The position numbers and the translations under genes are program-made. Under the pieces are notes generated by a model. The model made no database searches. It was not told where the DNA came from and saw only the letters and a program-made list of their open reading frames with translations. 64,000 bases of DNA from Acidobacteriaceae bacterium (lineage in GTDB: Bacteria; Acidobacteriota; Terriglobia; Terriglobales; Acidobacteriaceae): NCBI GenBank assembly GCA_003152695.1, contig PMAT01000021.1, positions 1 to 64,000 of the forward strand. The letters run 5' to 3'. Below, one piece after another: positions 7,758 through 16,176 of this stretch; the first letter of the stretch is position 1, and every line of letters starts with the position of its first letter.

Positions 7758-10451
7758 TTACGCAATCGCCGGGTCGATCTTCTCGTTGTCCACGCCGAGT
7801 TCCGCAAAGGCTTTGTGGGCGCGCTGCACATCGAAGTTTCCGTCGCGCGCCAGCCGCGATAGGGCCGCCGCGACAATCGACTCGGCATTCACTTCAAAGT
7901 GCCGCCGCAAATGCTCGCGGTTATCGCTGCGTCCGAAGCCATCGGTGCCCAGCGTGACCAGCCGCCGCCCCAGCCACGGTGATAGCTGGTCGGGGACAAC
8001 CTTCATGAAGTCGGTGGCGGCGACGATCGGCCCTTCCGCTCCCTCGAGGACGGTCAGAATATGCGGCCGTTTTTCCGGCTCGGCGGGATGCAGCCGGTTC
8101 CGGCGCTCGATGGCCAGGGCGTTGCGCCGCAGCTCGTTGTAGCTGGTTACGCTCCAGACGTCAGCCGGCACACCATACTTTTCCGCCAAAATGTTTTGCG
8201 CGCGCAGGGCCTCATTCAGGATGGATCCGCTGCCAAACAATTGCATCGCCGCTTTACCGGCGGCCGCCGACTTGTACTTGTAGATGCCGCGCAGGATTCC
8301 TTCCTCGCAGCCCGGCGGCATTTCCGGCATGGGATAGTCTTCGTTGTACAGGGTGATGTAGTAAAAGCGGTCTTCCAGCTCCTGATACATGCGGCGTATG
8401 CCGTCTTGAATGATCACGGCAATCTCGTACACGTAAGCGGGGTCGTAGCTGCGGCAGGTGGGGACGGTACTGGAGAGCACCAGGCTGTGGCCGTCCTGAT
8501 GTTGCAAGCCTTCACCGGCAAGCGTGGTCCTTCCCGCCGTGCCGCCCATCATGAATCCTTTGCCGCGGGAATCGGCAAATGCCCAGACCAGGTCGCCGAT
8601 GCGCTGAAACCCGAACATCGAGTAATAGGTGAAGAACGGGATGGTGGGCACTTTGTAGTTCGCGTAGGCCGTGCCGGCGGCGGTGAACGAAGCCATGGAA
8701 CCGGCCTCGGTGATTCCCTCTTCCAGGATCTGCCCGTCCTTGTTTTCCCGGTAATAGAGCAGCATGTCCTGATCGTGCGGCTTATAAAGCTGTCCCTGGC
8801 TGGCGTAGATGCCCACCTGGCGAATGATGGATTCCATGCCGAAGGTGCGCCCCTCGTCGGGAATGATGGGGACAATCAGCTTGCCGATTTCCTTGTTTTT
8901 CATAAGCTGCCGCAACATGCTGACGAAGCCCATGGTGGTGGAGACGGCACGTCCCTTCGAGCCTGCCAGCGCGTCGGCGAATTCCGTGAGTGCCGGAGGC
9001 TGGAAGCTCGGTGGAGGGACCTCCCGCGTCAGCACGAATCCACCCAGTTCCTCGCGGCGCTTACGCGCGTAAACAATCTCTGGACTATCGTCGGGCGGAC
9101 GATACAAGCGTCCTTCTCTTGCCGCCTCCTCAGGAATCGGGATGGCAAAGCGCGAGCGGAATGCGGTCAGCGCCTGGTCGGCAAGCTTTTTCTCCTGATG
9201 GGTCGCGTTGCGCGCCTCCGCCGATCCCAGGCCATAGCCCTTCACGGTGTGCGCCAGAATTACGGTGGGCGAGCCCGCGTGTTCAACCGCGCGCTTGTAA
9301 GCGTTGTAAACCTTCTGTGGATCGTGGCCGCCGCGAGTCAGGTGATGCAACTCGTCGTCGCTCATGTCCGAGACCATCGCCAGCAGCTCGGGATATTTGC
9401 CGAAAAATTGGCGCCGAATGTATTCGCCGCCTTTTACCTTGTAGGTCTGGTACTCACCATCCACCACCTCGCCCAGGCGCTTTACCAGCAGCCCCGACTT
9501 GTCGCGCGCGAACAGGCGGTCCCAATCGGAGCCCCAGATCACCTTGATGACGTTCCAGCCTGCGCCGCGGAAGGCCGCTTCCAACTCCTGGATGATCTTG
9601 CCGTTGCCCCGCACCGGCCCGTCCAGACGTTGCAGGTTGCAGTTGATGACGAAGATCAGGTTGTCGAGCTTTTCGCGCGAAGCCAGAGTCAGCGAGCCCA
9701 TCGACTCCGGCTCATCGGTCTCGCCATCGCCAACGAACGCCCACACCTTGCGGGGCGTCTTGGGAATGAGGTTGCGATGTTCCAGATAACGCATAAAACG
9801 TGCCTGGTAAATGGAGTTCAGCGGCCCCAGCCCCATCGAAACCGTGGGGAACCTCCAGAAGTCGGGCATCAGCCAGGGATGCGGGTACGACGACAGCGCC
9901 GGAAGGCCACGCAGCTCATGGCGGAAATTCTGCACCTGCTCCTCGCTGATTCGTCCCAGCAGGTAGGCGCGCGCGTACACTCCCGGCGAAGCATGACCCT
10001 GGAAATAAAGAAAGTCGCCCGGCTGATCTCCGTAGCGGGCATGAAAGAAGTGATTGAAGCCAACCTCCAGCAACGTCGCCAAGGAAGAGTAGGTCGAGAT
10101 GTGGCCGCCGATCCCCGGGTCCTTCTTGTTTTGCCGATGCACCATCGCCATCGCGTTCCAGCGAGTCAAGCTTTTCAGGCGCCGCTCGAGCAGGCGATCG
10201 CCGGGATAGGGAACTTCCTCGCTCACCGGAATGGTGTTGACGTAGGGCGTGTTCAACTGCACGGGAATCTCGACTCCCGACTCGCGCGCCCGCTCAATCA
10301 GCGCTTGCAGAAGTTCGCATCCGCGGGTTGTGCCTTGGTTTTCGACCACCTGATCGAAAGCTTCCAGCCATTCCGCGACTTCCTCTTCCGTATCCGCTTC
10401 CGGCTGCAACGGAAACTCCAGTACCCGATTGTTGACTTCCTGCGTTGCCAA
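7758..10451 (-). CDS. aceE: Pyruvate dehydrogenase E1 component, homodimeric type
   Basis: An 897-residue thiamine-diphosphate enzyme that decarboxylates pyruvate and acetylates lipoyl-E2. Its length and order match E. coli AceE. The TPP/Mg-binding motif is GDGETDEPES followed by VINCNLQRLDGPVRGN; GHISTYSS and the HQDGHS region are also typical. The start is TTG, with AGAGGT four bases upstream. E2 and E3 genes are not adjacent, which differs from the enterobacterial pdh operon. The opposite strand carries a very long open frame that is only a shadow of this GC-rich gene. Confidence 0.95.
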   Translation of the reverse strand: MATQEVNNRVLEFPLQPEADTEEEVAEWLEAFDQVVENQGTTRGCELLQALIERARESGVEIPVQLNTPYVNTIPVSEEVPYPGDRLLERRLKSLTRWNAMAMVHRQNKKDPGIGGHISTYSSLATLLEVGFNHFFHARYGDQPGDFLYFQGHASPGVYARAYLLGRISEEQVQNFRHELRGLPALSSYPHPWLMPDFWRFPTVSMGLGPLNSIYQARFMRYLEHRNLIPKTPRKVWAFVGDGETDEPESMGSLTLASREKLDNLIFVINCNLQRLDGPVRGNGKIIQELEAAFRGAGWNVIKVIWGSDWDRLFARDKSGLLVKRLGEVVDGEYQTYKVKGGEYIRRQFFGKYPELLAMVSDMSDDELHHLTRGGHDPQKVYNAYKRAVEHAGSPTVILAHTVKGYGLGSAEARNATHQEKKLADQALTAFRSRFAIPIPEEAAREGRLYRPPDDSPEIVYARKRREELGGFVLTREVPPPSFQPPALTEFADALAGSKGRAVSTTMGFVSMLRQLMKNKEIGKLIVPIIPDEGRTFGMESIIRQVGIYASQGQLYKPHDQDMLLYYRENKDGQILEEGITEAGSMASFTAAGTAYANYKVPTIPFFTYYSMFGFQRIGDLVWAFADSRGKGFMMGGTAGRTTLAGEGLQHQDGHSLVLSSTVPTCRSYDPAYVYEIAVIIQDGIRRMYQELEDRFYYITLYNEDYPMPEMPPGCEEGILRGIYKYKSAAAGKAAMQLFGSGSILNEALRAQNILAEKYGVPADVWSVTSYNELRRNALAIERRNRLHPAEPEKRPHILTVLEGAEGPIVAATDFMKVVPDQLSPWLGRRLVTLGTDGFGRSDNREHLRRHFEVNAESIVAAALSRLARDGNFDVQRAHKAFAELGVDNEKIDPAIA

Positions 10452-10819
10452 GTTGACCTCTGCGATCTGCGAGCTGATGGCTGCGCCTCCGGGCGAAGCA
10501 CATTCAGCTTCGATGTTTGCGAAGACTCAATCTCCGGCTATTTTCCCTGACTATTTTCCCGATTATTTTAAAGATGCGCGCCATAACGAATCGGTTCTTC
10601 TTTCAGAACGTTGACGCTGAGTTCTGACCAGCTGAGGGCGTGTGAGAACTGTGCCGTCCCTCAACCACCCCACAACGACAAACGCGCAGCGGGAGCGCTG
10701 CGCGTTGTTGCATTCCTGTTTTTCAGGCCCAGGCATATTCCCGTCCCCGGCGATTTACTCGTGGGAACGAATCACCGGCCAAATTTTGCCGGGGTGAGTC
10801 GGCGTTCAGCACGAAGGAC
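10452..10819. other. Intergenic region upstream of aceE
   Basis: Holds an inverted repeat at 10681-10706 and the aceE leader with its AGAGGT. No further gene was seen. Confidence 0.4.
10681..10706. terminator. Hairpin, possible terminator of the small membrane protein gene
   Basis: AACGCGCAGC / GCTGCGCGTT with a 6-base loop. It lies downstream of the minus-strand gene at 10820-11092, but the T-rich tail is on the plus side, so its direction of action is uncertain. Confidence 0.4.
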
Positions 10820-11092
10820 TCAGTACACCTTGTTCATCTGCTGCCACACGGCCATGCCGGCGATGAACAAGATCAATAGACCCGACGCCGCGCCCAGGAT
10901 GCGCACGTACGGAGTCACCCGCTTCATCCGAAGCTGCAGTTGCTCCTGTTCGACGCGCATAGTGGCGCTGGCGTCGTCCAAGAAGAGTTGATCGTCCTCG
11001 TGCAAGGTCAGGGTGCTACGGTAGATGAGGAGCAGGACCAGTATCCCCGTCAGAACCCCCCATACGATCAGCAACATCATTATCATTGACAT
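10820..11092 (-). CDS. Small two-helix membrane protein
   Basis: A 90-residue protein starting MSMIMMLLIVWGVL; a longer upstream frame lacks hydrophobic or coding character. GAGGTG lies 4 bases before this ATG and 10 before the next one (M3). Helix 1 (about residues 3-24) and helix 2 (about 64-82, ILGAASGLLILFIAGMAVW) flank a charged loop containing HEDDQLFLDD and a Gln/Glu-rich stretch that may be a short coiled coil. No family is recognised; the style is that of conserved acidobacterial hypothetical proteins. A TATAAT on the same strand lies 84 bases upstream of the start. Confidence 0.6.
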   Translation of the reverse strand: MSMIMMLLIVWGVLTGILVLLLIYRSTLTLHEDDQLFLDDASATMRVEQEQLQLRMKRVTPYVRILGAASGLLILFIAGMAVWQQMNKVY

Positions 11093-11175
11093 CAGCCACC
11101 TCGGCTCACAAAGAACCGGTCCCACGTCCCAGGCAGTCGTAACGCCCAGCCGGACGGGGGCCCTCACTTGTGTAC

Positions 11176-11181
11176 ATTATA
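11176..11181 (-). promoter_or_regulatory. -10 box upstream of the small membrane protein
   Basis: TATAAT on the minus strand. The hexamer 17 bases upstream is GCTTGC, a weak -35. The predicted leader is about 75 bases. Confidence 0.4.
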
Positions 11182-11491
11182 TCTTCGGCTGGGGACGGGC
11201 AAGCGCAATTATTTGCGTTTAGCAACCGGGCTAAGGGGGCTGCCCCCGCCGCCCTCCCGTCAGGTGGCGGGCCGGAGTCCCTGCAGGCAAACAACGCTGC
11301 TAAGCACGGGGTTTAGTCATCGTTTTTCCTGCGAAACGTCGCAAGAAAATAGGTGTCAGCAGCGACTTAATGCGCGAAAGTGCTGTGCCTGGGCACCCCA
11401 TCCGTGGTCTTGACTCTGTGAAGAATTGGTGACAATGTCACAAGCCTCGGAACCACTCTCCTTTAGGGGTGCTGAGCGAAGCGCGGTACTT

Positions 11492-11522
11492 GGGCTGCTA
11501 TCCCGGCGGGGGCAGCCCTTTT
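11492..11522 (+). terminator. Terminator-like hairpin with no upstream protein gene
   Basis: GGGCTGC / GCAGCCC stem followed by TTTT on the plus strand. No plus-strand gene precedes it, so it may end a small RNA or act as an attenuator in the leader of the A-type carrier gene. Confidence 0.4.
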
Positions 11523-11656
11523 CATCTCAGGGTATTGCGGCGCGCAGGAGACGGCTGGTATAACTCCTGCGACGGAGGGCAGGTCCGCTGCATCCAAAAT
11601 AGAGGCACCTTTGCGGCAGCGCCTGACTGGCGGGCCACAGATCTGCAAGAGTTTGC

Positions 11657-11662
11657 TATAAT
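11657..11662 (+). promoter_or_regulatory. Extended -10 promoter of the A-type carrier gene
   Basis: TGCTATAAT, an extended -10, 24 bases before the ATG. No good -35 was seen at the expected spacing, which an extended -10 tolerates. Confidence 0.55.
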
Positions 11663-11686
11663 CCCGCTAGTTTCAGAGGAGAAACC

Positions 11687-12064
11687 ATGGCTACCACAAC
11701 CACGACGCCGAACACCGCCCCACCCACTGTGCCAACCCAGCCACTCAATCTCACCCCGACGGCGATCGCCAAGGTGAAAGAGATCATGGCGCAACAGAAC
11801 CCAGTTCCGGCGGGGCTGCGCGTAGGAGTGGTCGGCGGCGGATGCTCCGGCTTCTCGTACTCGATGTCCTTCGAGAACGGCGCCGGCATGATGGACAAGA
11901 CCTTCGACTTCGAAGGCCTGAAGGTTTACGTGGACGCGACCTCGCTGATGTATCTGAAGGGCGTCAACGTCGATTACATCGAGACCCTGGAAGGCGCCGG
12001 CTTCAAGTTCGACAATCCCAACGTGAAAAGCACCTGCGGCTGCGGATCTTCCTTCAGCGTCTAA
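11687..12064 (+). CDS. A-type iron-sulfur carrier (HesB/IscA/ErpA family)
   Basis: A 125-residue Fe-S carrier that delivers clusters to apo-proteins. The three family cysteines are present: Cys53 in GGGCSGFSY, and Cys117 and Cys119 in the C-terminal CGCGSSF. Residues 1-20 are a Thr/Pro-rich extension not found in typical members. AGAGGAGA precedes the ATG. It stands alone with its own promoter and terminator, not in an isc or suf operon, so an ErpA-like role is as likely as IscA. Confidence 0.9.
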   Translation: MATTTTTPNTAPPTVPTQPLNLTPTAIAKVKEIMAQQNPVPAGLRVGVVGGGCSGFSYSMSFENGAGMMDKTFDFEGLKVYVDATSLMYLKGVNVDYIETLEGAGFKFDNPNVKSTCGCGSSFSV

Positions 12065-12102
12065 CGTTGGTGTGGAATCGCGGGTTGCAACTAATTTCAA
12101 GG

Positions 12103-12130
12103 GCCCTGTCGCCACCGACAGGGCTTTGCT
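12103..12130 (+). terminator. Intrinsic terminator after the A-type carrier gene
   Basis: GCCCTGTCG / CGACAGGGC, 9-bp stem, 4-base loop CCAC, followed by TTTGCTTTT. Confidence 0.9.
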
Positions 12131-12328
12131 TTTGCGCGCTACCTTACGGCCCGTGCGAACGGTCACTTACGGTTTACGCCGAAGCATGATAACCGCAACC
12201 CTTGCGCTCCCCTGGGGTTCCAGATTGGGGGGCAGCCGAGCGGCTATACCCGGCGGGCGCGCCCCTATACAATGTATTTTCCTGTTATGCATTCGGGCAG
12301 GAGTAGCAGTTCATCGTCAGGAGTATGG

Positions 12329-13597
12329 ATGAAGGTCCTCCGCAAAACCATTTTTTTGTTGTTGGCTGCTTTCCTACTGTTGTTATGGCTGGGCTGTGGC
12401 GATCAATATCGTCCGGTGGCCAATCCCATTATCGGTCCCGGCGGCCAGCCGCAGAGCGCGCACTTCGCCTACATAGTGAACTACAACCGCAACGGCAGCG
12501 GCTCAACCACTACCATTGATGTTTCCGGGGACTCCGTCAGTTGGCTGCAACCCTTGGGCGTCGGTTCCATCTATGAGGCGTTGCCGCCCTCTTCGAACGC
12601 TCTTTTTATCGCCAATAACGGCAGTGACACGGTGAGTGATTTCCCGGCTTACATCAGCGGTGCGGTTACGACCGTGGGGCTGCTGTCGGGATCGCATCCC
12701 ATCTTCCTGACGTCAACTAACAATAGCAACATGTACGTGCTCAATTCGGGCTTCAATTCAGCCTGCCTGACCACCGGATCGGTCAGCAACATCGTGACGG
12801 CCACGGGATCGGTGGGGAATACCGCGTGCGTGGGACTGAACCCGGTTAATATGGTCCAGGCGGCCAGCGGCGGGCAAATCTTCGTCCTGAACCAGGGCGA
12901 CAACATGGGCCAGGGCTCGGTCACGGTTTTGAATCCGGTAACGCTGGAATTGGTGAAGACCTTAAACCCGGGGGACGGGCTGGGGCTGAATCCCGTGTAC
13001 GCGACTTCCAGTGTCGATGGCGTTTACATCTTCGTCGTGACCCAGGGCGACGGCGTCCATCCCGGTGCGCTCGACATCCTTACGCCGGGCAGCTCCCCGG
13101 TTGTGGCCGCATCGGTTCCGCTGGGCGTGGGACCGACGTATTCCTACCTCGATCCCCATCTCAACCGGCTGTATGTCACCAACGCGGGCGACAACACCGT
13201 CAGTGTCTTCGATGCCTCGAATGTCAATGTTGCCAATACGCCGCCCATCCCGTCGCTGTCTGCGCCGGTGGCCGTGGGTACGACCCCGGCGGGAATTGCC
13301 GCGCTGCAGGACGGGTCACGCTTCTACGTGGCTAATTCCGGCTCCAATGATGTGTCGGTCGTGAGCGCCACCAGCTTTGCGGTGCTGAAGACCGTTGCTG
13401 TGGGAGTTGGTCCCACCTTCGTCGCCACCGAACCCGGATCGACCAAGGTTTACGTGACCAACCCGCGCGGCTTCTCCACCAGCATCATCCAGACGGTGAA
13501 CGACACCGTGTCAGCGACCATAGCCGCGCCTCCGCAAGTCCCTGGTTGTACCGCTTCCTGCGCGCTGCAGCAGCCGACGATGGTAGTGACGCAGTGA
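12329..13597 (+). CDS. YVTN-family beta-propeller lipoprotein
   Basis: A 422-residue protein. The ATG at 12329 (MKVLRK) follows AGGAG by five bases; upstream in-frame codons are poly-Ser and unlikely. Lipoprotein signal with WLGC. The body is a seven-bladed-type propeller with YVTN signatures: MYVLNSGFN, RLYVTNAGDNTVSVFD, FYVANSGSNDVSVV and VYVTNPRG. Such proteins are usually extracytoplasmic, surface or periplasmic scaffolds (YncE-like); a ligand cannot be named. Its stop codon abuts the uvrB stop codon with no intervening base. Confidence 0.85.
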   Translation: MKVLRKTIFLLLAAFLLLLWLGCGDQYRPVANPIIGPGGQPQSAHFAYIVNYNRNGSGSTTTIDVSGDSVSWLQPLGVGSIYEALPPSSNALFIANNGSDTVSDFPAYISGAVTTVGLLSGSHPIFLTSTNNSNMYVLNSGFNSACLTTGSVSNIVTATGSVGNTACVGLNPVNMVQAASGGQIFVLNQGDNMGQGSVTVLNPVTLELVKTLNPGDGLGLNPVYATSSVDGVYIFVVTQGDGVHPGALDILTPGSSPVVAASVPLGVGPTYSYLDPHLNRLYVTNAGDNTVSVFDASNVNVANTPPIPSLSAPVAVGTTPAGIAALQDGSRFYVANSGSNDVSVVSATSFAVLKTVAVGVGPTFVATEPGSTKVYVTNPRGFSTSIIQTVNDTVSATIAAPPQVPGCTASCALQQPTMVVTQ

Positions 13598-15586
13598 TTA
13601 CGTGAACATGAATTCCTTGGTGCGCAGATCGCGAATGGTATCGCGCAGCCGGGCGGCCTGTTCGAACTCGAAGCGCTTGGCCGCTTCTCGCATGTCACTC
13701 TCCAGCTGGGCAATGTAAGCGTCTAATTCTTCCTGGGAAGGGAACTCCGGCAGACCCTCCGCCTCATTGGTCAGATCGACATAGTCTGCGTTGGCGACGG
13801 CCACCAGCGTCATGTCGAGCGGCCGCACGATGCTCTCCGGCGTGATGCCGTGCTCTTCGTTGTAGGCGTGTTGAATGGCGCGCCGACGGTTGGTCTCGTC
13901 CAGCGCTTTCTGCATGGAGTCGGTCATCCTGTCGGCGTAAAGAATAGCGCGGCCGCTCAGGTTGCGCGCGCAGCGGCCAATGGTCTGGATCAACGATCCC
14001 GCCGAACGCAGGAAGCCTTCCTTGTCGGCATCGAGGATCGCCACCAGCGAGACCTCCGGCAAGTCGAGACCTTCGCGCAGCAGGTTGATGCCGATGAGCA
14101 CATCGAACTCGCCCTTGCGCAGATCGCGCAAAATCTTGATGCGCTCCAGCGTCTCGATTTCCGAGTGCATGTAACGGCAACGAACGCCAACCTCGCTGTA
14201 GTACTCGGCCAGGTCCTCGGCCATGCGCTTGGTCAGCGTGGTCACCAGCACACGTTCGTTAATCTCCGCGCGACGGCGAATCTCGTGCAACAGGTCGTCA
14301 ATCTGTCCCTTCACCGGACGCACTTCCACTTCGGGATCGACGAGGCCAGTCGGGCGGATGATCTGCTCCACTACCACGCCTGCCGACTTGGTCAGCTCGT
14401 AAGGGCCGGGCGTCGCGGAAACGTACACCGCCTGATTCACGCGGTGCTCGAATTCCTCAAACGTCAGCGGACGATTGTCGAGCGCGCTGGGCAGCCGGAA
14501 TCCGTACTCGATCAGGTTCTGTTTGCGCGAGCGATCACCGTGCCACATGCCGTGCACCTGCGGGACCGTCTGATGCGATTCGTCGATGAACAGCATGTAA
14601 TCGCGCGGCACATAATCCAGCAGGGTCGGCGGCGGCTCGCCCGGCAGGCGCCCGGTGAAGTGGCGCGAATAGTTCTCGATGCCGTGGCAGTAGCCCATTT
14701 CCTTGATCATCTCCAGATCGAAACGCGTACGCTGATGGATGCGTTGCGCCTCGACCATCCGTCCCTGCTTCTCCAACTCCGCTTCCCACCACGCCAGCTC
14801 TTCCAGGATGGTTTGCACTGCCGCCTGCTTGCGCTCTGGCTTCATCACGTAGTGGGTCTTGGGATATACCGGCAGGCGGCCGTACTTTTGCTTCACGGTT
14901 CCGAACAGGGGATCAATCTGCGCCAGCGATTCGACCTCATCGCCCCACAACTCGATGCGATACGCGTTGTCCTCGTAGGTAGGGAAAATTTCGATGATGT
15001 CGCCGCGCACCCGGAAGGTCCCGCGGCGGAAATCGCCCTCGGTGCGCTCGTAGAGAATTTCCACCAGCTTGCGGACAATGTCGTCGCGCTTGATCTTCTG
15101 TCCCTTTTCCAGGAACAGCAGCATGCCGTAATAGGCTTCCGGCGATCCCAAACCGTAGATGCAGCTTACCGACGCGACGATGATGCAGTCGCGCCGCTCG
15201 AACAGCGACTTGGTGGCCGCCAGCCGCAGCTTGTCGAGTTCGTCGTTGACGGTGGCTTCCTTCTCGATGTAAATGTCGCCCGCGGGAATGTAGGCTTCCG
15301 GCTGGTAATAGTCGTAATACGACACAAAGTACTCGACCGCATTGTGCGGGAAGAACGACTTGAACTCGTGGTAGAGCTGCGCCGCCAGGGTCTTGTTGTG
15401 TGCCATGATCAGCGCGGGGCGATTCAGCTCCGCGATGATCTTGGCCATGGTGAAGGTCTTGCCCGAGCCGGTCACTCCCAGCAGCACCTGGTGCTTTTCG
15501 CCGTCCAAGATGCCGCGCGTCAGCGATTCGATCGCCTTGCCCTGGTCGCCTTGCGGCTGGTACGAACTGACTAACCTGAATTCCAT
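13598..15586 (-). CDS. uvrB: Excinuclease ABC subunit B
   Basis: A 662-residue DNA repair helicase subunit that loads after UvrA and positions UvrC at lesions. The start [15 protein letters not shown] is the family-typical N-terminus; a TTG 51 bases upstream is less likely. Walker A GVTGSGKT is at residues 37-44. The [16 protein letters not shown] segment precedes the beta-hairpin, the DESH box is in FIDESHQ, and the helicase motif is QTIGRCARN. The C-terminal UVR motif is at the end ([21 protein letters not shown]). It is convergent with the YVTN gene. Confidence 0.97.
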   Translation of the reverse strand: MEFRLVSSYQPQGDQGKAIESLTRGILDGEKHQVLLGVTGSGKTFTMAKIIAELNRPALIMAHNKTLAAQLYHEFKSFFPHNAVEYFVSYYDYYQPEAYIPAGDIYIEKEATVNDELDKLRLAATKSLFERRDCIIVASVSCIYGLGSPEAYYGMLLFLEKGQKIKRDDIVRKLVEILYERTEGDFRRGTFRVRGDIIEIFPTYEDNAYRIELWGDEVESLAQIDPLFGTVKQKYGRLPVYPKTHYVMKPERKQAAVQTILEELAWWEAELEKQGRMVEAQRIHQRTRFDLEMIKEMGYCHGIENYSRHFTGRLPGEPPPTLLDYVPRDYMLFIDESHQTVPQVHGMWHGDRSRKQNLIEYGFRLPSALDNRPLTFEEFEHRVNQAVYVSATPGPYELTKSAGVVVEQIIRPTGLVDPEVEVRPVKGQIDDLLHEIRRRAEINERVLVTTLTKRMAEDLAEYYSEVGVRCRYMHSEIETLERIKILRDLRKGEFDVLIGINLLREGLDLPEVSLVAILDADKEGFLRSAGSLIQTIGRCARNLSGRAILYADRMTDSMQKALDETNRRRAIQHAYNEEHGITPESIVRPLDMTLVAVANADYVDLTNEAEGLPEFPSQEELDAYIAQLESDMREAAKRFEFEQAARLRDTIRDLRTKEFMFT

Positions 15587-16176
15587 ACTGGTGCCTGGTT
15601 CCCCAGCGGATTGCTTCTGTGGCTGCACAGAACGCAATTTCGTCGAATGGGTATCTCTTCATTATACGATGGGATAGAAGCGGGCCGCGCGGCGTAATGG
15701 CGGAGCGGTCGCGATCCAGGCATCGGCATTTATGTCGGGGGGAGCGCTTCCACCATGCTTGGCTTGAGTGCTCCAACCTCCCAAAATCTAAACTGTTGCA
15801 GCCGGATTCGGTTGAAGGCTGTTGACATCGAGAGCTTTCGCGATCAGAGCCTTGGAGCGATAAATAATTAGATATTGCTGAAGTTGGCACTTGACTTTAT
15901 CCCACGAGTAGATACGATTTGTGCACGAAATGAGCGGGAACTGCGCCAGTTTCAACAGAAATGACCCCAAGGGCCGAGCCGTGCCCATCGTGTCGCTTCT
16001 GGCCGATTGTAGAGCGCTTCCATCAAGGCAGGATGGCTGCTTGGGATAGAAGAAGCAACTGCCGCAGTAGTGAATCACCCGAGCGATGTGGGAGAGTAGC
16101 CAGTTCTACCCTCGTTAGATCAACCACCCAAGATCAGACACGATCCGGCAATGGAATGCCGGTCCAGGAGGGAGCT
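15587..16176. other. Gap between uvrB and the G8 protein gene
   Basis: The minus strand holds a TATAAT at 15661-15666 for uvrB. The plus strand is open upstream of 16177, but its codons are Arg/Cys-rich and not protein-like. A TTGACA at 15822-15827 has no matching -10 at proper spacing. Nothing else was recognised. Confidence 0.4.
15661..15666 (-). promoter_or_regulatory. -10 box for uvrB
   Basis: TATAAT on the minus strand, 74 bases upstream of the uvrB ATG. No convincing -35 or LexA box was seen. Confidence 0.35.

Larger units (their letters stand above)
11093..11686. other. 594-base gap between the small membrane protein and the A-type carrier
   Basis: Contains a minus-strand TATAAT (11176-11181), short GC-rich palindromes around 11231-11275, a possible promoter-hairpin unit at 11410-11522 and the promoter of the A-type carrier gene. 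No protein gene is supported. Confidence 0.4.

Noticed and set aside
8061-10550. Very long open frame opposite aceE (829 codons)
   Set aside because: It mirrors a GC-rich essential-type gene; composition is Arg/His/Gln/Val-rich with no domain, while the aceE frame has all family motifs.
13850-15574. Long open frame opposite uvrB
   Set aside because: Antisense shadow of a strongly recognised gene.
15822-15866. TTGACA with TAAATA as a promoter
   Set aside because: Spacing of over 30 bases is incompatible with a sigma-70 promoter.
15961-16176. Upstream extension of the G8 protein
   Set aside because: Residues are Arg/Cys/Ser-rich and the ATG at 16177 has a strong Shine-Dalgarno.
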